Positions 1 to 10,292 of a stretch of DNA of 64,000 nt are shown one piece after another. The DNA comes from Bifidobacterium sp. Its GTDB lineage: Bacteria > Actinomycetota > Actinomycetes > Actinomycetales > Bifidobacteriaceae. Within the stretch, counting starts at the first letter, position 1, and the number at the start of each line of letters is the position of its first letter. The position numbers were made by a program, and so were the translations under genes. The notes under the pieces were generated by a model. The model was given only the letters and a program-made list of their open reading frames with translations. It made no database searches and was not told the DNA's origin. Where the stretch lies: positions 51,185 to 115,184 of the forward strand of contig JALCCT010000008.1 in assembly GCA_022640915.1 (NCBI GenBank), in the 5' to 3' direction.

Positions 1-17
1 CACTACAGCTGAGCGGC

Positions 18-923
18 ATGGAAAGGATGGCTATGGCCTTACGACTTGACGGGAAAGCTGCTGCGGCCGACATCAAGGCCGACTTGGCGGCTAGGGTGCG
101 AAAACTGGCGAACCGGGGAGTTGAACCTGGTCTGGGAACGCTGTTGGTGGGTAGGGATCCCGCCTCGGCCAAATACGTGGCAGGTAAGCACGCCGACTGT
201 GCCGAGGTGGGCGTCCGCTCGATTCGGCGCGAACTGCCCGCCGATGCCAGCGAAGCCCAGATCATCGAGGCCGTGCGTTCGCTTAACGACGATCCGCAGT
301 GCACCGGGTTCATCGTGCAGCTGCCCTTGCCCAAGGGCGTCGATCACAACGCCGTTATTGACGCCATCGACCCTGCCAAAGACGTCGATGGGATGCATCC
401 GTACAATCTCGGCCAACTGGTGATGCGCGTCGGTGGGCCGATTGCCACTGTGCTGCCGTGCACACCGCGCGGCATACTCGCTCTGCTCGATCGCTACGGC
501 ATTGAGCTTGCGGGCAAAGACGTGTGTGTGATCGGGCGTGGCATCACTATCGGGCGCACGGTTCCGCTGCTCCTGGCGCGCAGGGGAGTCGACGCGACTG
601 TCACGGCCTGCCATACCGGTACTCGTGACGTGCATGGGCATATGCGCCGCGCTGATGTCATCATCGCAGCCGCCGGCCAGCCTGGCTTTGTGCGTCCTGA
701 GGATGTCAAGCCCGGCGCGGTGCTCGTTGATGTGGGCGTCTCGCGGGTGCGTGACGAGGGCACTGGCCAGTACCGCATCAGAGGTGACGTCGACAAGGCC
801 TGTTATGAACGCGCAGGCGCATATACGCCCAACCCCGGTGGGGTAGGGCCGATGACCCGTGCAATGCTGCTGAGCAATGTCGTAGAGATAGCTGAGCGAA
901 ATGCCTCGTTGCATGGCGTATGA
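18..923 (+). CDS. folD: Bifunctional methylenetetrahydrofolate dehydrogenase/cyclohydrolase
   Basis: Full ORF; FolD motifs such as [43 protein letters not shown] and [14 protein letters not shown]. Start could be 18, 27 or 33. Confidence 0.95.
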   Translation: MERMAMALRLDGKAAAADIKADLAARVRKLANRGVEPGLGTLLVGRDPASAKYVAGKHADCAEVGVRSIRRELPADASEAQIIEAVRSLNDDPQCTGFIVQLPLPKGVDHNAVIDAIDPAKDVDGMHPYNLGQLVMRVGGPIATVLPCTPRGILALLDRYGIELAGKDVCVIGRGITIGRTVPLLLARRGVDATVTACHTGTRDVHGHMRRADVIIAAAGQPGFVRPEDVKPGAVLVDVGVSRVRDEGTGQYRIRGDVDKACYERAGAYTPNPGGVGPMTRAMLLSNVVEIAERNASLHGV

Positions 924-1158
924 TTCGTCTGCGGCGCTGTCCCTGAGGCATTGTGCCGCGGTCCATGTTGTGCGGCGCAGCTCGGCAGCGCGCGACACGC
1001 CGTGTGAAGTCGCAGGGCTCATGGCAAGACACGCCCGGAATGCACACGCTGCTTTGGATATGGCTTCTTGTATCCTGAAACGCGTATGTGCCTGCAAGGG
1101 CGCTGATAACTGAATATCGTAATATTCATCCACTAGCAAACAGAAACCACTTATTTTA

Positions 1159-2655
1159 ATGGCAGAGAACAATACGGAAGTCACCAAGGTCGCGATCAAC
1201 GACATCGGCACCGAAGAGGACTTCATCAAGGCAGTCGATTCCACCATCAAGAACTTCGATGATGGCGATCTGGTCGAGGGAACCGTCGTCAAGGTCGATC
1301 ATGACGAAGTGCTGCTCGACATCGGCTACAAGACCGAGGGCGTCATCCCCTCCCGCGAGCTTTCCATCAAGAAGGACGTCAAGCCCGAAGAGGTCGTTGC
1401 AGTCGGCGATTCGATCGAGGCTCTCGTCGTCACTAAAGAGGACAAGGAAGGCCGTCTGATCCTGTCCAAGAAACGTGCGCAGTATGAGCGTGCTTGGGGC
1501 GACATCGAAACCATCAAGGATGCCGATGGCGTCGTTGAGGGCACGGTCATCGAAGCCGTCAAGGGCGGCCTCATTGTCGATATCGGTCTGCGCGGCTTCC
1601 TGCCCGCGTCGCTGGTCGAAATGCGTCGCGTGCGCGATCTGACACCGTATATTGGTCAGAAGATCAAGGCCAAGATCCTCGAGCTCGATAAGAACCGCAA
1701 CAATGTGGTGCTCTCCCGGCGCCAGTATCTCGAGGAGACCCAGTCCGAGGTGCGCGAGACCTTCCTCTCGCAGCTCAAGAAGGGCCAGATCCGCGAGGGC
1801 GTCGTGTCTTCCATCGTCAACTTCGGCGCATTTGTCGATCTGGGTGGCGTAGACGGTCTGATCCACGTCTCCGAGCTGTCTTGGAAGCATATTGATCATC
1901 CGTCCGAGGTTGTCAAGGTTGGTGACAAGGTCACCGTTGAGGTGCTGGACGTTGATCTCGACCGCGAACGCATCTCCTTGTCTCTCAAGGCAACGCAGGA
2001 AGATCCTTGGCAGCGCTTCGCACGTACTCATGTCCCCGGTCAAATCGTCAAGGGCAAGGTCACCAAGATTGTGCAGTTTGGCGTGTTTGTGTCCGTTGAG
2101 GACGGCATCGAGGGACTGGTGCACATCTCCGAGCTTGCCAACCGGCATGTGGACAATCCAGAGACGGTCGTCAAGCCGAACGAAGAAGTGTTCGTCAAGG
2201 TGATCGACGTCGATTTGGATCGTCGCCGCATTTCCCTGTCGCTCAAACAGGCCAATGACTCCGTTGACGCCAGCTCTGAGGACTTCGATCCTGCACTCTA
2301 CGGCATGCCTGCAGAGTACGACGAGGAGGGCAACTACAAGTACCCCGAAGGCTTCGACCCGGCAACCAACGAGTGGATCGCTGGCTACGAGAAGCAGCGC
2401 GAAGAGTGGGAGTCGCAGTACGCGGCCGCCCACGATCTGTGGGAGCAGCACAAGGAGTTTGTCGCCAAGGAGAGCGAGAACGCCGCCGCTTCGGCCGCCG
2501 AAGACGGCCAGGGCTCACGTCAGGAGCGTTCCGACGCTGCCGCCACTGGTTCGGAGACTTCGACCTATTCCTCCACGGATGCGAATGAAGGCACGCTGGC
2601 TGGTTCCGATCAGCTCGCCGCGCTTCGTGAGCAGCTGCTGAGCGAGAAGAATTGA
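1159..2655 (+). CDS. rpsA: 30S ribosomal protein S1
   Basis: 498 aa ORF with repeated S1 domains (GxVxxIxxFGAFVDLGG...GLIHVSELSWKHIDHPSEVVKVGD). Confidence 0.97.
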   Translation: MAENNTEVTKVAINDIGTEEDFIKAVDSTIKNFDDGDLVEGTVVKVDHDEVLLDIGYKTEGVIPSRELSIKKDVKPEEVVAVGDSIEALVVTKEDKEGRLILSKKRAQYERAWGDIETIKDADGVVEGTVIEAVKGGLIVDIGLRGFLPASLVEMRRVRDLTPYIGQKIKAKILELDKNRNNVVLSRRQYLEETQSEVRETFLSQLKKGQIREGVVSSIVNFGAFVDLGGVDGLIHVSELSWKHIDHPSEVVKVGDKVTVEVLDVDLDRERISLSLKATQEDPWQRFARTHVPGQIVKGKVTKIVQFGVFVSVEDGIEGLVHISELANRHVDNPETVVKPNEEVFVKVIDVDLDRRRISLSLKQANDSVDASSEDFDPALYGMPAEYDEEGNYKYPEGFDPATNEWIAGYEKQREEWESQYAAAHDLWEQHKEFVAKESENAAASAAEDGQGSRQERSDAAATGSETSTYSSTDANEGTLAGSDQLAALREQLLSEKN

Positions 2656-2676
2656 GACATTAGTCTCGGCTGAATT

Positions 2677-2716
2677 CAGTGAAGCCCGGCTCCCCTAGGG
2701 GAGCCGGGCTTCACTG
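2677..2716. terminator. 40-bp perfect palindrome downstream of rpsA, probable terminator/hairpin without a T-tract
   Basis: CAGTGAAGCCCGGCTCCCCTAGGGGAGCCGGGCTTCACTG is exactly self-complementary; begins 21 bp after the rpsA stop. Confidence 0.8.
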
Positions 2717-2777
2717 ATAGTCCCTGGTTTGCATTGTGTGTTGGCGCTATTGGATCTGCCCAGGCTACGATGGAAGG

Positions 2778-3470
2778 ATGTTGAGAATTGCACTGACCGG
2801 CGGCATTGCAGCCGGCAAAAGCACGGTGGCGCAGCATCTGAAAGCTCAGGGATTGACGCTTATCGATTATGATGCGCTGGCTCGGCAGGTCGTCGCTCCT
2901 GGCAGCGCTGGTCTGTGCGCCATCGTGCGGGAATTCGGTCCGCAGGCCATTGATGTCGACGGGAAACTTGATCGTGCCTGGCTGGCTGGGCAGGTCTTCG
3001 GTGAGCATGCTGCTCCCGGCGCGCGTGAGCGGCTCGGAGCGATTGAGCATCCGCTGATCTACGAGGCGGCCAAAGGTATCGAACAGTCGCTGGCGAACGA
3101 AAACAATGAAGGCGATGATGCCGGATCAGGCGGTGCTGGGGTCAAGGGTGAGATTCGCGGCAATGACGCGGCCTTGCATGCCATCGTCGTCCACGATGTG
3201 CCGTTACTCGCTGAAGTGATTGGCACGATGCCGTTCTCTTTCGCCCACATCGTTTCGGTTGAAGCGCCCGAGGATGTGCGCATCGCCCGGATGATCGATG
3301 GGCGGGGTATGAGCCGTGCGCAGGCGATGGCCCGCATCCGGTATCAGTCCAGTGAAACGGAGCGCAGAGCATTGGCCGATGTAATCATCGACTCCACACA
3401 GCCTGTCGAACGAATGTTCGAATGTGTTGATACGCTGGTTGCGCAATGGCGGCATGAGCTTAGCTCGTAG
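2778..3470 (+). CDS. coaE: Dephospho-CoA kinase
   Basis: [39 protein letters not shown] (P-loop) and [10 protein letters not shown] motif; ATG at 2778; rpsA-coaE-uvrB order typical of actinobacteria. Confidence 0.93.
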   Translation: MLRIALTGGIAAGKSTVAQHLKAQGLTLIDYDALARQVVAPGSAGLCAIVREFGPQAIDVDGKLDRAWLAGQVFGEHAAPGARERLGAIEHPLIYEAAKGIEQSLANENNEGDDAGSGGAGVKGEIRGNDAALHAIVVHDVPLLAEVIGTMPFSFAHIVSVEAPEDVRIARMIDGRGMSRAQAMARIRYQSSETERRALADVIIDSTQPVERMFECVDTLVAQWRHELSS

Positions 3471-3532
3471 CCGTAGCGTTGGGGGACGCCGTCCAGCGTG
3501 TGCAGCGGCGAATCTTAGGCGGTAAGGATCGG

Positions 3533-5650
3533 ATGGATATGGGATTCAATATCGAGCGTACGAACAAGCCCTTCGTTGTTAAATCGCCGTACCACCCTTC
3601 GGGTGACCAGCCGCAGGCTATCGACGAGCTCGCGGCGCGCATCGAGAACGGTGAGAACGACGTGGTGCTCATGGGCGCGACCGGAACCGGCAAAACGGCG
3701 ACCACTGCCTGGCTTATCGAGCGACTGCAGCGGCCCACGTTGATATTGGAGCCGAACAAGACCCTCGCCGCGCAGCTGTGCGCCGAGTTCCGCGAGCTTA
3801 TGCCTGACAACGCCGTGAGCTACTTCGTGTCGTATTACGACTACTATCAGCCTGAGGCTTACATCCCTCAGACGGATACCTATATCGAGAAGGACTCGAA
3901 CATCAACGACGACGTGGAGCGGCTGCGCCACGCGGCTACCGCCAACCTGCTCACCCGGCGCGATTGCGTTGTCGTGGCTACAGTCTCGTGTATTTACGGC
4001 TTGGGTACGCCCGAGGAGTATGCCGGCCGCATGCTCTTCTTGAAGGAGGGCCAGCGGATCGACCGGGACACGTTGCTGCGCAAATTCGTCGATATGCAGT
4101 ACAAGCGCAATGATATTGCCTTCACTCGCGGTACGTTCCGCGTGCGCGGCGACACGGTTGAGATTATCCCGGTCTACGAGGAGCTCGCCGTGCGCATCGA
4201 GTTCTTCGGCGATGAAATCGACCGTATCTCGACCTTGCACCCGCTCACCGGAGACGTGGTCGATCATGAGCAATCCGTACATATCTTCCCTGCCTCGCAC
4301 TATGTGGCTGGCCCCGAGCGCATGGAGCGGGCGCTGAAAGACATCAAAACCGAACTTGACGCCCGCGTCGCCGAACTGCGTAAGCAGGGCAAGGAGCTGG
4401 AGGCGCAGCGCTTGACGATGCGCACGACCTATGACTTGGAGATGCTTACCCAGGTGGGCGTGTGTTCCGGTATCGAGAACTACTCGCGGCATTTCGACGG
4501 CCGCGCTCCCGGCACTGCGCCGCATACACTGCTCGATTTCTTTCCGGACGATTTTTTGCTGGTCATCGACGAATCTCACGTTACGGTGCCGCAGATCGGC
4601 GCGATGTACGAGGGTGACGCCAGCCGCAAGCGCACGCTGGTCGAACATGGCTTCCGCCTGCCCTCAGCGATGGACAACCGGCCGCTCAAATGGCCGGAAT
4701 TCCTGCAACGCGTCGGCCAGACTATTTATTTGTCCGCAACGCCAGGCGACTACGAGATGGGGCTCTCTGACGGCGTTGTCGAGCAGATTATTCGCCCGAC
4801 CGGCTTGGTCGATCCTAAGATCGAGGTGCGGGCAGTCAAAGGGCAGATCGATGATTTGCTCGCTGAAATCAAAGACCGTGTCGCCAAGAACGAGCGCGCT
4901 TTGGTAACTACGCTGACTAAGAAGATGGCCGAGGATCTGACGGATTATCTACTGGAGCGCGGTATCAAGGTCGAATACCTGCATTCCGATGTGGATACGC
5001 TGCGCCGAGTGGAGCTGCTGCGCGAGTTGCGCGAGGGCAAGATCGACGTGATTGTGGGCATCAACCTGCTGCGTGAGGGACTGGATTTGCCCGAGGTATC
5101 CTTGGTCGCGATTCTTGATGCCGACAAGGAGGGCTTCCTGCGATCCTACCGTTCGCTTATCCAAACGATCGGTCGCGCGGCGCGTAATGTGTCGGGCACT
5201 GTGCTCATGTATGCCGACGAGATGACCGATGCGATGCGCAAGGCTATCGATGAGACGAACCGTCGTCGAGACAGGCAGATCGCCTATAACACCGAGCACG
5301 GCATTGATCCGCAGCCGCTCATCAAGAAGATCAGCGACGTCAACGACATGCTCGCCAAGGAGGATGTCGACACCCAGACCTTGCTCGAAGGTGGCTACCG
5401 CAACGCCGGCAAGGCAGGAAACACGCATCTGGGAGTGCCGAATTTCGACCGGGGTGAGGCCGATAAACGTCACAGGGAGATTCTCAAGGCCGGTCTGCCG
5501 GCGCAGGATCTCGCTGACCTGATCCGACAGATGAGCGAGCAGATGCACACCGCCGCGGAGCAACTGCAGTTCGAACTCGCGGCCCGCTTGCGTGACGAAA
5601 TCCGGGATCTTAAGAAGGAGCTGCGCCAGATCACCGAGGCGCAGAAGTGA
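3533..5650 (+). CDS. uvrB: Excinuclease ABC subunit UvrB
   Basis: [77 protein letters not shown]-terminal UVR motif. ORF opens at 3479; ATG 3533 is the more likely start. Confidence 0.97.
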   Translation: MDMGFNIERTNKPFVVKSPYHPSGDQPQAIDELAARIENGENDVVLMGATGTGKTATTAWLIERLQRPTLILEPNKTLAAQLCAEFRELMPDNAVSYFVSYYDYYQPEAYIPQTDTYIEKDSNINDDVERLRHAATANLLTRRDCVVVATVSCIYGLGTPEEYAGRMLFLKEGQRIDRDTLLRKFVDMQYKRNDIAFTRGTFRVRGDTVEIIPVYEELAVRIEFFGDEIDRISTLHPLTGDVVDHEQSVHIFPASHYVAGPERMERALKDIKTELDARVAELRKQGKELEAQRLTMRTTYDLEMLTQVGVCSGIENYSRHFDGRAPGTAPHTLLDFFPDDFLLVIDESHVTVPQIGAMYEGDASRKRTLVEHGFRLPSAMDNRPLKWPEFLQRVGQTIYLSATPGDYEMGLSDGVVEQIIRPTGLVDPKIEVRAVKGQIDDLLAEIKDRVAKNERALVTTLTKKMAEDLTDYLLERGIKVEYLHSDVDTLRRVELLRELREGKIDVIVGINLLREGLDLPEVSLVAILDADKEGFLRSYRSLIQTIGRAARNVSGTVLMYADEMTDAMRKAIDETNRRRDRQIAYNTEHGIDPQPLIKKISDVNDMLAKEDVDTQTLLEGGYRNAGKAGNTHLGVPNFDRGEADKRHREILKAGLPAQDLADLIRQMSEQMHTAAEQLQFELAARLRDEIRDLKKELRQITEAQK

Positions 5651-5692
5651 ATCGTAGCGGCCTGCGCGCAACCACAGTCACCGGCGGTTCGT

Positions 5693-6709
5693 ATGCTGGA
5701 GACCATGGCCGAAACCCCTCTCGCTTTCATGATCATCACATTCGTCGTGCTCGCGGCGTTCTTCGTCGTCGATCTGTTCGTCATCGGTCGCAACCCGCAT
5801 GTGCCGAGCACTAAGGAATGCTTGCGGCGCATTGCATTCTTCGTCGCCATGGCACTGGTCTTCGGCGCAATCCTGTGGGGGGTGGCTGGGTCGAAGCCGG
5901 CTGTTGAATTCTATTCCGGTTGGCTCACCGAATATTCGCTGAGTATCGACAACCTTTTCGTTTTCGTCATCATCATGGCGAATTTCGCTGTGCCGCGCAA
6001 TCTGCAGAAATATGTGCTCAGCATCGGCATCACCGTGGCGTTGGTCCTGCGTGGCCTGTTCATCCTGATCGGCGCAGCGATCATCGAACGCTTCACCTGG
6101 GTGTTCTTCCTGTTTGGCGCGTTCCTTATCGTCACGGCGCTCAGAACAGCGATGGGCGGCGACGATGATGAAGAATACCACGAGAACGCTATCATCCGAG
6201 CGTTGCGCAAGGTGGTTAGAATCACCAATGAATACGACGGCGAGAAGCTGCGGACCGAAAAGAACGGCGTGCGGTTCTGGACCCCGATGCTCATTGTGTT
6301 CCTCACCATAGGCACTACCGATGTGATGTTCGCCTTCGATTCCATACCAGCGATCTTCGGCTTGACCAAAGACCCCTTTATCGTGTTCACTTCGAACGTC
6401 TTCGCACTGCTCGGGCTGCAGCAGCTCTACTTCCTGTTGGGTGCTTTGCTCGACAAGCTCGTCTATCTGCCGGCCGGGCTTGCAGTGGTGCTTGCCTTCA
6501 TCGGCGTCAAACTCATTATGGAGGCGCTGAGCGGCAATTCCCTGCCTTTTATCAACGGTGGACGAGCTGTCGAACAGGTGCCTGAGCTGCCCACGTGGCT
6601 TTCCCTGGTTGTCATCGTTGCGGCGATCGGCGGTTCCGCGCTGGCCAGCGTCATCAAGATGCGGCACGAGGCCCAGGCCGAGCAGAGGCAGTCAGCAGAA
6701 CGGCAATAG
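5693..6709 (+). CDS. TerC family integral membrane protein
   Basis: Multi-TM protein with EYSLSIDNLFVFVIIMANF and TTDVMFAFDSIPAIFGLTKDPFIVFTSNVFALLGLQQLYFLL, characteristic of TerC. Confidence 0.92.
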   Translation: MLETMAETPLAFMIITFVVLAAFFVVDLFVIGRNPHVPSTKECLRRIAFFVAMALVFGAILWGVAGSKPAVEFYSGWLTEYSLSIDNLFVFVIIMANFAVPRNLQKYVLSIGITVALVLRGLFILIGAAIIERFTWVFFLFGAFLIVTALRTAMGGDDDEEYHENAIIRALRKVVRITNEYDGEKLRTEKNGVRFWTPMLIVFLTIGTTDVMFAFDSIPAIFGLTKDPFIVFTSNVFALLGLQQLYFLLGALLDKLVYLPAGLAVVLAFIGVKLIMEALSGNSLPFINGGRAVEQVPELPTWLSLVVIVAAIGGSALASVIKMRHEAQAEQRQSAERQ

Positions 6710-6777
6710 CCGATAGGCGTGAGTGAGGCTGGCATGTGAGCATTGCTCCGGGGTACACGAAATACCCGGAATTGATA

Positions 6778-6791
6778 TGTGAGCGCTCACA
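6778..6791. promoter_or_regulatory. Perfect 14-bp palindrome TGTGAGCGCTCACA, LacI-family operator-like, upstream of pyk
   Basis: Exact palindrome; identical to the core of the symmetric lac operator; about 118 bp upstream of the pyk ATG. Confidence 0.65.
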
Positions 6792-6908
6792 AATTGTCTG
6801 TGCCCTTTCGTGGATTCCTGCAGAACCTTCTAGTAGACTGTACAACGACATGGGGGTCATTCGGCTCTCGTAAGTTGAACAATATTAGAACGGAAGAGGC
6901 AAGCATTC

Positions 6909-8351
6909 ATGCGAAAGGCCAAAATCGTAGACACCATCGGACCGGCTACCGAGTCGCTGGAGAATCTCACCAGGCTCGTTGAGTCAGGCATGGACGTGGC
7001 GAGGCTCAATCGCTCGCATGGTACGCCGGAGGATCATCTCAAGGTGTACAACAACGTGCGTCAGGCGTCCAAGGCAACCGGCCGCAACGTCGCTGCGCTG
7101 GTCGATCTGCAGGGCCCCAAGATCCGCTGCGGATGGATCAAGAAGAACGAGCAGGGCGATGACAAGGTCGAGCTCCAGGAAGGCCAGGAGTTCGTCATCA
7201 CCACCGACGACATCGAAGGTGATAGCCATATCACCTCCACCACGTTCAAAGGTCTTCCTGGCGATTGCCACCCTGGTGATCCGATCCTGATCGACGATGG
7301 CAAAGTGCGTCTCGAGGTCACCAAGGTCGAGGGTGGGAATGTGCATACCAAGGTGATTGTGGCCGGCCCTGTCTCCAGCCATAAGGGCATTAATCTGCCC
7401 GGTGTGGCCGTAAGTCTGCCGGCGCTCACCGAGAAGGACGAGGCCGATCTGCGCTGGGCCATCCGCACCGGCGCCGACATTATCGCCATGTCCTTCGTGC
7501 GTTTCGCGACCGATATCGATCGCGCCCACGAAATCATGGACGAAGAGGGCCGTCGTATTCCGATCGTCGCCAAAATTGAAAAGCCGCAGGCTGTGGAGAA
7601 TCTTGAGGAGATCGTTAAGGCCTTCGACGGTATCATGGTGGCGCGTGGCGATATGGCTGTCGAGATGCCGTTCGAAGAGGTTCCTCTGGTTACTAAGCGC
7701 TGCATTGAATTGGCCCGTCAATATGCCAAGCCTGTCATCGTCGCGACCGAGGTGCTGGGTTCGATGGTGCATTCCCCGATTCCTTCGCGTGCCGAGGCTT
7801 CCGACTGCGCCAATGCAATCCTTGACGGCGCTGATGCCACGATGACCTCCAACGAGACCGCCGTCGGCGACTATCCGGTCGAGACGGTGAGCACGATGAA
7901 TCGTATCTCGAGCTATGCGACTGAGCATGGCTACGACCGCATCCCCGAGCTCAAGATCATCGACATGTCGAGCACGGGCGCTGTTTCTTCAGCTGCCGTC
8001 AACCTCTCGGATAAGCTCAATGCCAAGGCCATTGTGGCCTACACGCAGACCGGTCACACCGTGCAACGTGTCTCGCGTGAACGGCCGATTGCGCCGATCT
8101 ATGGGCTGACTAATGATGAACACACATACCGTTGGCTTGCCTTGAGCTGGGGCACTGAGGCGTTCTTGCTTCCGGACGATTACCATGACATGAGCCGCAA
8201 GGATCTCATGATCTTTACGGACAAGGTGTTGCGCGATGCTGGCAAGGTTAGCGACGGTGATAAAATCGTCATCCTGAGCTCCGCCCAAGGCGTACATCAG
8301 TCAGGCCGCACTGATTCGATCTATGTGCATACGGTCGGCGCCTGCGACTGA
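6909..8351 (+). CDS. pyk: Pyruvate kinase
   Basis: MRKAKIVDTIGPATESLENLTRLVESGMDVARLNRSHG; IPIVAKIEKPQAVENLEEIV; VARGDMAVEMPFEEVPLVTKRCI. Confidence 0.97.
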   Translation: MRKAKIVDTIGPATESLENLTRLVESGMDVARLNRSHGTPEDHLKVYNNVRQASKATGRNVAALVDLQGPKIRCGWIKKNEQGDDKVELQEGQEFVITTDDIEGDSHITSTTFKGLPGDCHPGDPILIDDGKVRLEVTKVEGGNVHTKVIVAGPVSSHKGINLPGVAVSLPALTEKDEADLRWAIRTGADIIAMSFVRFATDIDRAHEIMDEEGRRIPIVAKIEKPQAVENLEEIVKAFDGIMVARGDMAVEMPFEEVPLVTKRCIELARQYAKPVIVATEVLGSMVHSPIPSRAEASDCANAILDGADATMTSNETAVGDYPVETVSTMNRISSYATEHGYDRIPELKIIDMSSTGAVSSAAVNLSDKLNAKAIVAYTQTGHTVQRVSRERPIAPIYGLTNDEHTYRWLALSWGTEAFLLPDDYHDMSRKDLMIFTDKVLRDAGKVSDGDKIVILSSAQGVHQSGRTDSIYVHTVGACD

Positions 8352-8418
8352 CCTCGTGTGGGTTCCGGCTGCTGGCGGCTGATCGCTGGCAGCCCGGGGA
8401 CATGACATAGGTCATGAC

Positions 8419-8478
8419 ATAGGCAGTGGCCCTGCGCCTTTCAACGAGATTCGTGAAAGGCGCAGGGCCACTGCCTAT
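8419..8478. terminator. 25-bp perfect inverted repeat between convergent pyk and NUDIX gene, probable bidirectional terminator
   Basis: ATAGGCAGTGGCCCTGCGCCTTTCA, 10-nt loop, TGAAAGGCGCAGGGCCACTGCCTAT. Confidence 0.85.
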
Positions 8479-8519
8479 CTATGCGTTAGGTACGCGCATG
8501 TACGCGATGGAGCCGGTTA

Positions 8520-9113
8520 TTATTCGATGGCCAGACCGCTATGCATCCGCAGTACCGCGATCACTGATTTCGCGTCGACGATGGTGCCGTTGACGACCAT
8601 ATGATATGCCTCGGCGGGAGTGTAGAGGCGCACCCGTGGGCGCGGCGTCTCCGGGCCAAGCTCAGAGGCGATGGGGGCAGGCACCAGCCCGGTGGCGTAG
8701 AAAAGCACCGTATGTTGAGCGGAGAAGCTCGGCGTATTGATGAATCGCGTGAACTGTGTCAGGCGCTTGGCAGCGTACCCCGCCTCGTCGCGCAACTTGC
8801 GCACGGCGATGTCGTGTGGACGCTCGCCGGGGGTTTTGGCATGTCCACATGGTATTTCAAGTGTCCAGCGGTGGGTGGGAAGCCGATACTGCTCGATGAA
8901 CGGAATACGGCCATCGGAGGTGATCGCGAGCACGCCGATGGTGTCCCCGATGTTCTCGTGGAGCAGATCACGCTCGAACGGGCCGGATTCAGGCGAGGAG
9001 AACGTCACATGATCCACGCCGAAATAATGGCTGTCGATAACGGTGCGACGCGATTTCTCCTCGACGGGCGCAGGTCGCCACGGGTCGAATCGTCGGTAGG
9101 TCTCTTTGCTCAT
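8520..9113 (-). CDS. NUDIX hydrolase (ADP-ribose pyrophosphatase-like)
   Basis: PFIEQYRLPTHRWTLEIPCGHAKTPGERPHDIAVRKLRDEAGYAA resembles a NUDIX box, somewhat divergent. Confidence 0.75.
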   Translation of the reverse strand: MSKETYRRFDPWRPAPVEEKSRRTVIDSHYFGVDHVTFSSPESGPFERDLLHENIGDTIGVLAITSDGRIPFIEQYRLPTHRWTLEIPCGHAKTPGERPHDIAVRKLRDEAGYAAKRLTQFTRFINTPSFSAQHTVLFYATGLVPAPIASELGPETPRPRVRLYTPAEAYHMVVNGTIVDAKSVIAVLRMHSGLAIE

Positions 9114-9325
9114 ACTGCCCTCCTTGGGGTGCCGTACACTGCTTTTATTCTAAGCCTTCGAGCTTGCGTGAAGAAAGTGGGAACGCCGGACGCGAACAGG
9201 TGTTTTGCCACGAATCTTGAGGCAGGCTGCGTTCTTATGCGACACACAGCTTGCACAGTCCGAAGAATATGGTAGATTTCCATGAGGCGGGCAGGCGCGT
9301 TACGACGCCAGGCCTCGCGATACAA

Positions 9326-9399
9326 GCCCTTGTATCCCAATTGGTAGAGGAAACAGCCTCAAAATCTGTGCAGTGTGGGTTCGAGTCCCACCAAGGGCA
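9326..9399 (+). tRNA. tRNA-Leu (anticodon CAA)
   Basis: GCCCTTG/CAAGGGC acceptor, T-arm GTGGG-TTCGAGT-CCCAC, anticodon loop CTCAAAA giving CAA; variable region only about 5 nt. Confidence 0.85.
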
Positions 9400-9475
9400 C
9401 GTCAGGTCGGCAATGATGAACTCCAACCTGCATATGACAAGATTCTGAGCGATTAGGTATTGAAAGAGGCTTCAG

Positions 9476-10264
9476 ATGGCGACAACGAAGAAGACAGCTC
9501 AGGCACAGGATACGGCGGATGCCGCGCTCACTGAAGGGGAGCTCGCGGCGGTTGCGCGAGACAGTGGGCATGAGGAACAGGAACAGCCTGGGCGACAGGG
9601 GACAGGTAAGCCGACGGTGATCGTGGCCGAGGATGAATCGGTCAATCGTATGGATTTGGTCGCCATGCTCGAAGATAATGGCTACCAGGTGCTCGGGGAG
9701 GCGGCGAATGGGGAAGAGGCCATCGAGCTCACACGCAAATTCCGTCCCGATGTCGTGTGCATGGATGTCAAAATGCCGCGCATGGATGGTATTGCCGCAG
9801 CCGGTACGATCTGCGACGAGAACATCGCGCCGGTAGTGATGCTCACTGCGTATTCGCAGCCTGACCTGGTCAGGCAGGCGACTGGTGCGGGCGCAATGGC
9901 TTACGTCACCAAGCCTTACGAGGAATCAAAGCTGCTGCCGGCCCTTGAGGTCGCTATGGGCCGCTTTGCTGAAATCAATGATCTGCTCGACAGCGTGGAA
10001 CGCAGCGAAAGCAAGCTGCAGGAGGCGCAGGACGAGCTCAAGAAGACTGAGGAGAAACTCAAGAAGGCCGAGGATACGCTTGAAGAACGCAAGTTCGTGG
10101 ATCGCGCCAAAGGCCTCTTGATGGACAAGGCGGATTTCTCGGAGCAGGGTGCATTCCGCTGGATTCAGAAGACCTCGATGGATCAGCGTATCCCGAAGAA
10201 GCGCCTTGCCATGGCAATCATCGCCAAATACGGCGACGAGAAGCCCGCGGACGACAACGAATAA
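9476..10264 (+). CDS. Response regulator with C-terminal ANTAR RNA-binding domain (PdtaR-like)
   Basis: Receiver domain (VIVAEDESVNRMDLVAMLEDNGYQVLGEA...DVVCMDVKMPRMDG...VTKPYEE) plus ANTAR helices (RAKGLLMDKADFSEQGAFRWIQKTSMDQRIPKKRLA). Confidence 0.93.
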   Translation: MATTKKTAQAQDTADAALTEGELAAVARDSGHEEQEQPGRQGTGKPTVIVAEDESVNRMDLVAMLEDNGYQVLGEAANGEEAIELTRKFRPDVVCMDVKMPRMDGIAAAGTICDENIAPVVMLTAYSQPDLVRQATGAGAMAYVTKPYEESKLLPALEVAMGRFAEINDLLDSVERSESKLQEAQDELKKTEEKLKKAEDTLEERKFVDRAKGLLMDKADFSEQGAFRWIQKTSMDQRIPKKRLAMAIIAKYGDEKPADDNE

Positions 10265-10292
10265 AAACGGCGGGCAGGGCGATAGGCAGGAC

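Noticed and set aside
39-1292. 417-aa minus-strand ORF over folD and the folD-rpsA gap
   Set aside because: Opposite a clear FolD; composition typical of antisense frames in high-GC DNA.
1156-2451. 431-aa minus-strand ORF antisense to rpsA
   Set aside because: Mirror-frame artefact of codon bias in a highly conserved gene; no recognisable domain.
3515-4648. 377-aa minus-strand ORF over uvrB
   Set aside because: Antisense to conserved UvrB; no motifs.
5678-6667. 329-aa minus-strand ORF over the TerC gene
   Set aside because: His/Asp/Glu-rich antisense frame; the plus strand encodes a clear TerC protein.
9251-9448. ORFs overlapping tRNA-Leu on both strands
   Set aside because: Overlap a well-supported tRNA gene; no coding signal.
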